From: Unio delphinus
Lineage: Eukaryota; Mollusca; Bivalvia; Unionida; Unionidae
Length of the DNA: 64,000 nucleotides
Direction: 5' to 3'
Assembly: GCA_029339505.1 (NCBI GenBank)
Contig: JAQISU010000081.1
Coordinates: 22,203,501-22,267,500 of the forward strand
A program made the translations under genes and the position numbers. Shown piece by piece: positions 11,404 to 20,973 of this stretch. The notes beneath the pieces were generated by a model. That model did no database searches. It saw only the letters and a list, made by a program, of their open reading frames with translations, and was not told the origin of the DNA. The stretch's first letter is position 1; the number at the start of each line of letters is the position of its first letter.

Positions 11404-12084
11404 ATGGGTTAACCTTTTTTTTCAACCGAATATTTGATCTAGTCCGATACGATATCTTGATCTCGAGTCGTGCAAATTTATCGTTACAAATCCATGTGGG
11501 ATACACTGAGCGTGAGACTGAGTAATTTCTAAAGAGATTATAATCCATGTCTCTGTTGCACCAGGTCTGGTGAATATTTCGTAGCGTATGTGTGTCAACT
11601 CCGTTGAATACAGCAATAATATTTTAGTTATCTCTGATCACTTTTGGTATTTGTGTGTATCGTTGAGTGACATATATTTCCTCAGTGTTTTTATGCCTAC
11701 CTCTGGAAAATATTCTAGCTGGATTCTATTGATTGTCTAATATCACATCATCATATACGACTAAATTGTTAATACTTCCATTAATAACATTAATGCTCGG
11801 TGCTTCCTCGATATCGGTTATAAATTTAATAATACCTTCGCCGGTGATTTTTGCTGTCCTTTCGTTAAAATCCTTTAACAACTCGTAACATCGCTGATCA
11901 TCTACACTCGGGGCTACTAAATACAACTTATCCCATTTCATCCATCTCGTTATTTAATTAAGTAGCAGTTGCGTCTTGCCACTTCCAAATGGTCCGATTA
12001 TAATCATACGAATAGAATTCGGTGGAGCTGCATGATGCTTAACTGGTTCTCTTGTTTTGTCGCCGAAAAATCAATTACATTCAT
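11404..12084 (-). pseudogene. Genome-packaging ATPase (FtsK-HerA/A32 type), broken
   Basis: The minus-strand reading contains a Walker A motif (IIIGPFGSGKTQLLLN near 12005-11955), a Walker B motif (NLVVYDD near 11770) and the downstream FSRGRHKNTEEIYVTQRY segment near 11700, in the order found in A32-like packaging ATPases, which pump viral DNA into capsids. In-frame stops lie right after the Walker A segment (about 11950), after the Walker B segment (about 11726) and near 11632. The proposed start at 12084 is in another frame, so a frameshift lies near 12060. An A8 run at 11411-11418 shifts the 3' end. It starts back to back with the plus-strand zinc-ribbon gene. Confidence 0.8.
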
Positions 12085-12089
12085 GTTAT

Positions 12090-12611
12090 TATAAATATAT
12101 TGTGGATCTTTATTGTGTGAAATGTAAAAGACGTACTGGCACAGATGACTTGACGACGATTACAACTAAAAATAACAGATCAGCACTTACTGGTAAGTGT
12201 GTACAATGTAGTACAAAAAATTTATTTTTGTTTCTACGAAATCTGCAGATGATTTAAAAAAAAACGAGGAGGTGATATTGCAGCCAAGTTAGTAAAACTT
12301 CCAGGAACACCATGGGAAAATACCCAGGAGAAAAACATCTTCCACGGTATAGTTATTGTGGGTCCGGGACTAGACTCGATATCAGACTCGATGATCAAAA
12401 CCAACCCCGACCGGGTGAATATCCAATAAACGCCATTGATAAGGCGTGTCATGCTCATAAAAGCAGCAATCTGCAACACAGACATATCGCAGATGTGAAA
12501 TTAATTCATGCGTTGAATTCTATCACTGATAAATCCTTCAAAGAAAAATTGATTTCATGGTTGATAAAATCGGCGATGAAAGGTAAATTAGTGATGGGTG
12601 CTTGTAATTAA
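12090..12611 (+). pseudogene. Zinc-ribbon plus parvovirus-type phospholipase A2-like virion protein, broken
   Basis: The first part (about 12090-12225) reads DLYCVKCKRRTGTDD and later GKCVQCSTKN: two CxxC pairs, like the small DUF5679-type ribbon that starts minor virion proteins of adintovirus-like elements. A KKKRGGD-like stretch near 12253 resembles a viral protease cleavage site. From 12312 the frame carries YCGSGTRLDIRLD and INAIDKACHAH...RHIADVKLIHAL, the layout of the parvoviral VP1 phospholipase A2 domain. In that family the active-site His is followed by Asp; here His is followed by Lys and the next segment is short, so the site looks dead. Frameshifts lie at an A9 run (about 12255-12263) and near 12300-12345. 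Confidence 0.7.
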
Positions 12612-12618
12612 TAACAAC

Positions 12619-13557
12619 ATGGAATCTATTTATTATTCTACAAGAGGATACTGGAGGGGCAAAGCAGCAATTGGTAAACTCGATAGCGCAGCAAAGGTGA
12701 AAAATACCACTGTAGCGGATTGGTTATCCAAACAGGCGATATGGCAAATTTGTCTACCACCGCCTAAACAAATTAACTACTCGCATTTTGATGTCAGTGC
12801 ACCTAATCAAGTTCATCAGGCTGACATATTATTTCTGCCACATGATTGTGTTTACAAGTATGCGCTAACCGTAGTTGATGTTGCGAGTCGATCCAAAGAA
12901 GCAGAACCGCTAAAAACAAAATCATCAACTGAAGTGGCTTCTGCGTTTGAAAGGATTTATCGAATGGGTCTTCTGCGTTGGCCAAATCTATTACAAGTTG
13001 ATCCTGGCAAGGAATTTCAGGGTGCAGTGTTATCAACAATGAAGCATCATAATGTCACCATCAGACGAGGACATACTGCACTACATCGCGATCAGACAAT
13101 TGTTTAACGATTTAATCGCACAATTGCTGAGCGGTTATTTGGATATCAATACGCGAAGGAATTCACCCAGGATAAACGTGAATGGGTCAAGAGATTACCG
13201 GGCGTAATTACTGCGCTGAATAATGAGATTACTCGAACAATCAACATGAATCCTAACAACGCTATTAAAAAGAAATATATACCTGTTAAACCACAAAATG
13301 ATTTCTCAAAACAACCAATACTCGGCAATGTCACCGTTAGATATTTATATGAACCAGGAGAGCTCGAATTCGGCAAAAAAAGAGCTACTGATCCTATTTG
13401 GAGTGTCACCGTACATACAATATCTAGTATAACACGATCTACGGGTAGACCAGCAATCTACAGGTTGGATTCAACTGCTCCTCAGCGAGGATTTTCTCGT
13501 GAACAACTACAAGTGATACCCGAGGATAATCGATTACCACCGCGCGGTCTTAACTAG
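12619..13557 (+). pseudogene. Retrovirus-type integrase (DDE), one in-frame stop
   Basis: The protein begins MESIYYSTRGYWRGKAAI and has LSKQAIWQICLPPPK in the N-terminal domain. The core shows the first Asp in HQADILFLPHD and the second in LLQVDPGKEFQG, and then FNRTIAERLFGYQY. The C-terminal tail (RATDPIWSVTV ... GFSREQLQVIPED) matches the SH3-like end of Polinton integrases. The frame is uninterrupted except for TAA at 13105-13107, at the position where this family has the third catalytic residue, Glu. The enzyme would join the viral DNA ends to host DNA. It converges on the polymerase frame, overlapping it by 8 bases at 13550-13557. Confidence 0.85.
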
Positions 13558-13755
13558 CACCTCTTCGTCTGTTGCATTCAAGACAAGCCAGCATCACATT
13601 ATTTCTGGTATGACCAATACTGCTATTCTTTCTGTCTACGGTAAATTGTCGAGAGTCCTTATCCGACCAACACCAACTCATTATACAATTGCAACTCGCG
13701 CAGTGATTATTCTGTTGTTGTTTCAGTGTGATTATTAATTCGACATCAATGTCAA
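13550..13755 (-). pseudogene. C-terminal HNH nuclease domain of the polymerase-helicase
   Basis: Directly behind the helicase end and one base out of frame at a T7 run (A7 in the coding sense). It shows CASCNC, then an aspartate-containing DRKNSSIGHTRNNVML and CLECNRRRG, ending in TAA. The CxxC-D/H-N-CxxCN order is that of HNH/McrA-type endonucleases found in phages and giant viruses. It could be a separate small gene, but there is no start codon of its own. Confidence 0.65.
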
Positions 13756-16700
13756 ATTCTCTATTATTTTTTTATCCTGTTGTTTATAACCAGTAAGTTT
13801 TTTCTGATTATATCATTGCTGACAATATCACTTACTGTAGCGTCATTATAATCTAAAACAACTCTTCGAAGCTGATTTATTCTTTGTACTCTGGACACCG
13901 CAAGATAAACTAAATTCGACCACTCAGTGTGATTATCTATGATCCAAACAATTGTATCTGATATAGACAATCCCTGTGAAGAATGTATTGTCGCTGCGTA
14001 ACCATGGGGATTTATCAGCACGCATGGCATCTTCGCCGACATTGATATCAACTAACACAATATCACTTAACACTAAATTCTGCTTATCTGTTAAGCCAGG
14101 AATATCAACTTCGATATTTTGTTTTCGTGTATCCTTGGGTCTATAACACAACGGCACTGGAAGTGTTGCAAATTTGTCTTTATGCAAATCAAATAACTTC
14201 ATCTGAAGCGTGTCTCTGACTATTTTTCTACTTGCCACTATCAAATCGTTTGGTCTCCACGCTTCCCAGAAATCATTTAAAGGGGTTTCCGAAATTATTT
14301 CACGCGCTATTTCACATTGGATTTTATCCGGTTGTAATCTAAAATAATTTCTTGAACTCTCGTAATTGTTCATCAAGTGCTCTATAATCAGTATTAATTT
14401 CTTCATAATAGTTAACAAAATTCTCCAGCCAATCATGTGGAGATAAACCGACAAATGGTGGTGAATGACCGTGATCGCCGCACATTATCACTCTTGTATT
14501 CGCTAGCAAAAACCACTCGATAAACTTTTGTAATGCATCTAACGACACCGTGCATATCTCATTCCAAATAATGACTTCAGGAATTAATTTCTCTCTCATT
14601 CGATCAGGAGTCCATTCATCGCCTTTCCATCGAAAGAAACCGTAATAAGTGCAAGCATTAATTCCTCGTTGTTTCATCTCTCTTCCAAGTCTGTAGGTCG
14701 GTGTTAGCACAATCATGTTTGATTTGAAAACGCTAGCTTTTTCACGAAATAATTCAATCGCACTAGTTGTCTTCCCTGACCCACCACAGCCGTTTAAGTA
14801 AACGGTTTTATATGTACATATTGGATCAGATATTGACGGTACATTAGATAGTTCTGATATCTGATTATTTTTCAAGTAATTGTTTTTAATCGTAACATCT
14901 GCTGATTTGGAATAATCACGCAGTATTTCCTTGTTAATTCTCCATGACCCCCAACTCTCGTCGCAATTAGCAAATTCGGCCACTGCTTCGCTGTGTTTCG
15001 CGTGTATATAAAATGAATCAGTGGCTACTCTAACTGCGGTGTCAGGAAATATATTTCTCATTGAAAATAGATTAATAGAAGCATAAACCAGCATAGACGC
15101 CCTCAAATGTATATGCTGAAGACTGTATCCGTCATTATAAGTAACAATTGTACCGAATTTTGATCCACTGGATAAGAAAGTGTCTTTACGATCGACGTAT
15201 ATACCTTTATATGTTACATCCGCGATTATAAAATCGTATTCAACGCTATTTATAATCAACCGTGAAAAATATCGTTTATTGTCGTATTTGCCACCTTGAG
15301 TGAACTTACCAATTATTCTTCTACCAAGATCTTTTGCTTGTCTATTTCTGACTTCAAATATCTGTTTGGACCATTTCAAGATATATTCTTCGTCGAGATC
15401 GGGAAATTGTTTTTTGTTTTCGCTGATTATACTATCTAGACTATCGGGTTGTGGTAACCAGACTTCAGTCTGCGCTCGATATGATATAATCGCTTCACTG
15501 ACAATCAGCAATATCAGCATTTTAGAATCAATCCTATACCTTAATAACACTATTGGCATCCAGTGTTTTTCAAAGATGTGTCTACCAATCCAAACATAAC
15601 AGCACGGATGAAGTCCTGTAGCCAATTTAAATGATGCCACACGAGCGAATCCGGTTAAATCGAAACCGGGTAGTGGTCCATTAATCGCAACATGGGTCAT
15701 CTCATGTGTGGGATGTCCAAATCTTTTGAAGTACTCAGAACATTCTCCGTACCCGAGAAAACTCCCTGGATAACACGCAACCATATCAACAGAAATAATA
15801 GTTTTAGGGTCGTATTTTGTATTCCATAATCCACCATGGTTGAATTCAACGCAGCTTGATTTGATATCTGATAGAAATTCAGCTCTTGATGGTTTCTATA
15901 GATTTCTCTTTCTCGCAAAATGAGCTGCAACCGACGGAATTGTAAAACAGTTTGTTAATAATCGTTCGTCGTGTTCTGTTGAAAAACCACTAGCTAGTTT
16001 TTTCATCTCGTTGTGGAGGGCTTCAGTGCGGTATAATTCACCATTTGGTTTTATAAATTGATCGAATTTACCCTCTTCGTGCTCAAAACTGTGAAGTAAC
16101 CACACTGACACAGGATCGTTTTTACTTAACTCGTAAATAAAATCAAATAATTTCTCCTCCGGGGAGAATTCCGGGAAGAACTCCGCGGGTATATATTTTA
16201 TTGTTCTATATTGCGGAAATATTGTTACCGCAGGTGTCCATGCATGTGCATTATGGTCAATAATTTGATTGGAACTCCTTTTGATTTATATTTCGGTTCA
16301 TATAATATCTCGCCTGTTAACGTCATTATGGTTATTGGGAATCTTAATGATATTTCTAATTTAATTATATCTTGAATCTTTGCTCCATTTTCCTTAACTG
16401 CTAATCCCCATTCATTTATTTTTTTGCGTCTTAGATCGGTCAGTTTGTTTCCACGCAATGCATTTGTGAAATGTTCTATTATTCGTTCTGCTACACAATT
16501 AAACGATGACAGTTTCATTGGTTTTAATTTTTCAATACTCGATTTATCATTTAACGAATATATCTCATAAACAAGCGCTTTTACATGATAGGATCTCTCG
16601 TAATACGGTTTGTCAATACCAGTCAGAATTCCTGGCTTGGAATCATGACTCACAGTGACTGTTCTTTTATCCTTCAAGATTGGTTCAAACTTATCTCTGA

Positions 16701-17008
16701 TAATCCAATCCTCTGATTCCAAACGGATAATGAATTTCACTCTAAAAAAAATACTTTTTCTTGTCAAGATGTGAGATTATCGCGGCTGCTCTTTCGTCGT
16801 TCATGGTAGCATCAACACTACCCTCAATTCGAAATGTCGACCAACAGTGAGATGCTCCATCGTGCTTGAATTCATTAAAACAATCGCGGATTCTATCTAT
16901 CATGCTTCTATCACTTATTAGACTTTTTGATGCTACGGAGACTCTATCGAGATTGAATTTAACATTTTTCCAAGGCTTAATTTTAGATAATCTCTCGAAT
17001 TCCTTCAT
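13550..17008 (-). pseudogene. Family B DNA polymerase - SF1 helicase - HNH nuclease, one long broken frame set
   Basis: About 3.46 kb on the minus strand, room for about 1150 residues. N-terminal part 17008-15900. Polymerase motif A is the VDMVACYPGSFLG region near 15790, a motif B-like RRIIGKFTQGGK lies near 15320-15290, and motif C is RVATDSFYIH near 15025. The same open frame (15784-14339) then runs directly into a helicase Walker A, NGCGGSGKTTSAI, near 14790, and MCGDHGHSPPF near 14485. Helicase motifs V/VI (GYAATIHSSQGLSISD, VYLAVSRVQRI) are at 14000-13880. The C-terminus (13750-13550) has CASC, DRKNSSIGHTRNNV and CLECNRRRG, an HNH nuclease with two CxxC pairs. Breaks: T8 run at 16744, near 16230, TAG at about 15898, near 14340-14450, near 14045, and an A7 run near 13762. 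Confidence 0.8.
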
Positions 17009-17051
17009 ATTATAATTAAAACAAGTATATAAATAAAGAATTTATTATATA
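17009..17051. promoter_or_regulatory. Divergent promoter between polymerase and Cys-rich gene
   Basis: Forty-three bases of almost pure A/T separate two divergent start codons. TATA-like motifs directly abut both: tataat before the minus-strand ATG at 17008 and tatata before the plus-strand ATG at 17052. Confidence 0.4.
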
Positions 17052-17393
17052 ATGAATCATTGCAAATGGTTGACGATAGGATCAGTAACCGCTTGTAACA
17101 AATCATGTAGAAAGGAATTCTGTGGATATCATATTCAAAGTGTCCGTGGTGGGAGTTGTGGCCCAGTCACTTGCATACGATGTGGGGTAGGAGTGCGTGG
17201 TAAATCTCAGTTGTGTCTGAGTTGTGGTGGTAAGCGATACAGAGAGTTGAAGCATTATTATGATAAGAAAATCAAAAACCTCATTAATGACTCTGACTCT
17301 GACTGTGTCAGCGTCAATGACAAAATCATAAGAACACCTGAAGACTATATTGATAGTTTCCCAACTAATGTAATAATTAAAACAAATAATTAA
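17052..17393 (+). CDS. Small Cys-rich, putative zinc-binding viral protein
   Basis: An intact 113-codon frame, one of the few unbroken ones in the element. It has Cys/His clusters CNKSCRKEFCGYH (residues about 15-27) and CIRCGVGVRGKSQLCLSCGG (about 41-60), the second a canonical CxxC-x10-CxxC zinc ribbon. The C-terminal half is charged, with an acidic DSDSD patch. It is expressed divergently from the polymerase. I know no named family; a nucleic-acid or ubiquitin-related role would be a guess. Confidence 0.65.
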   Translation: MNHCKWLTIGSVTACNKSCRKEFCGYHIQSVRGGSCGPVTCIRCGVGVRGKSQLCLSCGGKRYRELKHYYDKKIKNLINDSDSDCVSVNDKIIRTPEDYIDSFPTNVIIKTNN

Positions 17394-17419
17394 TTAGACA
17401 AATAGTATTTAGTATATAA

Positions 17420-17955
17420 ATGGACCAACAATTTCAACCACATCCCGTGATCAGCAATTATGAAGCGTCTCGTGACGGTATTGTCAGACATCGCAGGCTA
17501 AAGAAACCAGTTGGCGCTGACAATGGTATGGGATAATTGAGTTTTACTGCTGGAGGAAAAAATATTATTGTCATCGTTTCGTGTATAATGTATATAACGG
17601 ATCGATCAGGGATGGTTTTGTAGTTGATCATATTGATTCCAATCCTAAGAATAATTCTTTAGATAATCTGCAGGCTATCTCACCAAGTGAGAATTCCAAA
17701 CGAGGTAGGACTGGAAAACACTCAAAAAATTCGAAACCCATAAATTCATTTAATATTGAAAATAACGAGCAAATAGTATTCCAATCAATAAATGAAGCCA
17801 GTAGGTATTTCGATATGTGTAGAACCTCAATATGGTTTGTTGCAGAAGGGGATATCAATCTGCGATTTCCAAAAGGACTGGACAAAGAATTCAATTCATT
17901 TATGTCTGAATCATGTTTTGCACTATGTATATATAACTCCAAAAAAGGGAAGTAA
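17420..17955 (+). pseudogene. HNH/NUMOD homing-type endonuclease, one stop and one frameshift
   Basis: The N-terminal part, MDQQFQPHPVISNYEASRDG with IVRHRRLKKP, is like the NUMOD4 DNA-binding start. Then a TAA at about 17533 and an indel at an A6 run near 17561 break the frame. The main open part (17581-17955) has VDHIDSNPKNNSLDNL (HNH core: His, Asn, Asn) and SINEASRYFDM, a NUMOD1-like helix-turn-helix. Such enzymes cut DNA at long sites and are common passengers in phages and giant viruses. It follows the Cys-rich gene by 27 bases, and a tatataa box abuts its ATG. Confidence 0.75.
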
Positions 17956-18448
17956 TTCGTGCGGGTATGTCGGCTTAGCAAAGAGATGTAATCTCAATAG
18001 TTTTTTTAAACGCTGTGTCACCTGATTTCGATGGACTTTTTTCTGATTGGTTGGTTTTATCTGTCATGTGATTCTTAGCGGAAATAATCAATTGGGATAA
18101 TTATCTGTTTTGTAAGAAAATGAATCAAATACGCGGTATTATAACAATTGTATTTTTTTTTTTTTTTTGGTATTCGGTCTTGCTTAAATGCTGTCAATAA
18201 TCATTCTTCCTAACACTGAAAGAAAAACCACAATGACTAATTTGTCGAAAATAACAAAGGAGATACAATATACCACAGCATACACATATATCGTATTCAA
18301 AAGAATATACCTGTAGATAAGAACAGTTAGCGTATTCGTAACGCGTTGGAATCTCGTCATGGGGTTCATGGTTCTAATCCCGTAACAGGCATATTGTCGA
18401 CGGTACTGATGGATGGTTTTATATAATTGGGAGGGGGTTGCCTTCGAA

Positions 18449-18556
18449 ATTCAAATCGTGAAACCACCATACCACACACCGCGTCACACGGTGTGAATGT
18501 GCTTTTTCATTCAACCCGGGGTGATTTTGTGTGGGGTATGGTAGTTTCAGTTTGAA
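18449..18556. repeat. Long imperfect hairpin
   Basis: Left arm about 18451-18480 (core gaaaccaccataccacacac) pairs with right arm about 18527-18556 (core gtgtggggtatggtagtttc). The inner segment caccgcgtcacacggtgtg forms a second small hairpin. Confidence 0.7.
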
Positions 18557-18629
18557 TATAGAAGTGTACTATCATACCATTATCATTCTATCATCCATTG
18601 TCATACAATTGTCATATCATTCTATAATC

Positions 18630-18748
18630 CATTGTTATATGTTGCACTGTCTTGTGTTGTCCTATATAATCCATTGTTATATGTTGTATTGTCTTGTGAT
18701 GTCCTCTATAATCCATTGTTATATGTTGTATTGTCTTCTGACGTCCAT
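18630..18748. repeat. About 42-bp tandem repeat, 3 copies
   Basis: Copies share ataatccattgttatatgtt followed by a gtattgtcttgtgatgtcc-type segment. Confidence 0.8.
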
Positions 18749-19096
18749 TCATCAAACATACCTTCTTAGATTTCTAACCCGCTATTTGGCGAGTTAGATA
18801 TATTCTCAGGAGACTATGTTTCGTGATACCTCTGGGCCCGGTCAGATTAAAATTACACCTGAGTGGTTCCTACGGGGATGTATTGTATTACATATGTAAC
18901 CTCTGGGCTTCTCCGATGTGAATAACACCAGAGAAGTTCCAAATGGGGTTATCATCATCATATATATCTCTAGGCGTGGGTAAGATGAACAAACACCTTA
19001 ACACGAACAGAGGTCATCATCATATATAATTGCATAATATCTCTAGGCGTATATCAATAAATTTTTTGTATTAGAAATATATAATCATTATATAAT

Positions 19097-19816
19097 ATGA
19101 ATTCTGAAAATATCAATGAGGTTATAACTGAGATTTCAAACTTGAGATCTCAAGGAATTCAATTGTCAGATAAGTTAAATTGTGATAAACTGTGATAAAA
19201 TCCTCTCCGATTTCCAAGACATTGAATATGGCACTCAAAGGAATAAATACATGTTACCTAGGTCGTATTCATTCATTAAACGAATTCAACATGCGATATA
19301 CGACTCTTTCAAATATGAAAATGACGTAAGTTTGTCCCGTTAGTTACTATCGTGGAAAGAATAAGGAAAGAATTAGGAAATGAATATGAAATCAAGCGCT
19401 CAGTTAATTAAAAAATTAAGAATATAAGAATGATGATCCAACTAAATGAAAATGCCCTTTTGGTTACCTCAGCGGAGTAAAAATTCTCACTATGAACCAA
19501 CATATCTGTCTGTTAGACAGGTATTGCAAGTATATAATACAACAGACAGTTAAAATTCTCACTACGAATTGATATGTATAAATACTTGTTTGCAATACAA
19601 TGAACAGGTAAAATTCTTACTCAACAGGTATGGCGCACTTACTCAACCAGAACAAAATTCTATACAGGATTAATCAATAGTGGCTTTGAAATTGTATCAA
19701 TGGACTACAAGGAAGTAAATATAAAACACCGTAGTGAAATAATCACGGATTTATTTTTATTTGTTTATTGCTGAAAATATTTTGGAATTCGTAGCGGATT
19801 TAAGTAAACAACTAAA
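19097..19816 (+). pseudogene. Decayed small viral ORFs
   Basis: An ATG at 19097 directly after tataat opens a 33-codon frame (MNSENINEVITEISNLRSQG). A second frame reads DKILSDFQDIEYGTQRNK to about 19343, then only broken pieces such as ILEFVADLSKQLN near 19770-19815. The frame density suggests a former gene or two upstream of the virion proteins. Not recognised. Confidence 0.35.
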
Positions 19817-20260
19817 TTGAAACCTGTTACCGTGTACTCGGTGAGTGGTGTAATCAACGGAGCTGGTATAATACTCTCCTCGGTGACATTGTTTGCTCCG
19901 ATAGCTGTTCCAATCTGTATATCAGCCGCGACAACAATCGCGGGAATTATTTCAATAATAACAAAAACAATATCATCATGCAGCCAACGTAAACTACAAG
20001 ATTGCATAGTTAAATTTCATGTTGTATTAACCGCATACTCCCAATTATCCTCAACGATATCGTCGTCGCTCGATGATACATTAATATCAGATAATGAGTA
20101 TTCAGCGATGGTACGTGTTTATGATTCCGTGATGTCAAAATTAGAGCGACAACATGAGTATAATAACAATGACAACACCGCAAGAACTACTTCAACGAAT
20201 AGCGGAGAACACAACCCCGGTGAAAACCAGCATGATCTCAATAACATCAACGAATCCTGA
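19817..20260 (+). CDS. Hydrophobic virion-type protein, 5' end uncertain
   Basis: About 147 codons open after a stop at 19804 with no ATG near the start, so the true start is lost or lies in the upstream frame across an indel. Residues about 8-55 form a long glycine/alanine-containing hydrophobic region (SGVINGAGIILSSVTLFAPI). Then comes SSLDDTLISDNEYSAMVRVY, which I have seen in the ORF just before the penton-like gene of adintovirus-like elements. Its 3' part overlaps the penton-like frame by about 107 bases. Probable membrane-active minor virion protein; exact role unknown. Confidence 0.5.
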   Translation: MKPVTVYSVSGVINGAGIILSSVTLFAPIAVPICISAATTIAGIISIITKTISSCSQRKLQDCIVKFHVVLTAYSQLSSTISSSLDDTLISDNEYSAMVRVYDSVMSKLERQHEYNNNDNTARTTSTNSGEHNPGENQHDLNNINES

Positions 20261-20973
20261 ATTCAGTGTAAATTTCCTTACTCCGATTCCCGTGAAGGAG
20301 ATAGCGCTAGCAAAACTACGAGTGTATCACAGTTGGCCTAATATTAGATCAGCGCCTTTTGGTGATCAACAACCGAATAATTCCTTGGTGTTTGCGAATA
20401 AGAATAAACCCAATGATACTCCAGATTGGAACGTCGTTTCGATACCATCTGGGTCATACCAAATCGAACAAATCAATAATGAATTACAACGCAGAATAAA
20501 ATCTACCGAATTTCAAGCTTCCTGGGTATAACGCAAACGAACTAAAAAAATCCATCAATGATTTTATCATTTATAAGTTTACTGTGATACTCACAGCATG
20601 GAGACAGCAACACAAGGGTCCAACTATCCTCAAACATAATAATGACCTAGACGGAGGTGGTAGGCATATTGCTCCTCAAAACGTCAATATATCCTCGGTG
20701 ATGGCATTGAATTTAGTATGTGATGTTATCGAAGGAAGCTATCAAATAAATCTTGAACGATCAAATCAAGCTCAGCAGGGATATATTCTATATTCATTTG
20801 CATCAACAGCTCCACCCGGATTTCTAATAATTGAGGATCCAACTAATCCAGTCTATATGCGATGTCATAATAATTCTTTCACGATAATTAATTTTAAACT
20901 CACTGACCAATCCAATAATCTGATTGATTTACGAGGTGAGGTTTTACAAATTAGTCTGTTTGTGAAATCCTAA
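20154..20973 (+). pseudogene. Penton-like (single jelly-roll) capsid protein, one frameshift
   Basis: The N-terminal frame 20154-20531 has NPEFSVNFLTPIPVKEIALA and SIPSGSYQIEQINNEL. The frame shifts at about 20524 and runs on to TAA at 20971. The C-terminal part contains LNLVCDVIEGSY, APPGFLIIEDPTNPVYMRC and DLRGEVLQISLFVKS. The pattern (beta-rich, IPxGxY-IxxIN, final ISLFVK strand) fits penton-like proteins at capsid vertices of adintovirus-like elements. The last 12 codons lie inside the right terminal repeat. Confidence 0.6.

Larger units (their letters stand above)
17956..19096. other. Viral-element spacer without genes
   Basis: About 1.1 kb with no coding signal, unusual in a compact virus. 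It holds a long hairpin (18449-18556), a 42-bp tandem repeat (18630-18748) and loosely repeated ctctggg/tctctaggcg blocks (18830-19050). By position this is where a capsid gene could have been deleted or replaced. Confidence 0.55.

Noticed and set aside
15300..15599. 99-codon plus-strand frame inside the polymerase region
   Set aside because: Antisense shadow of the polymerase frame, which carries the motifs.
18299..18395. tRNA-like sequence (ggttctaatcc T-loop look-alike with a partly complementary acceptor)
   Set aside because: The T-stem does not pair and the D-arm spacing is wrong; not supportable as a tRNA gene.
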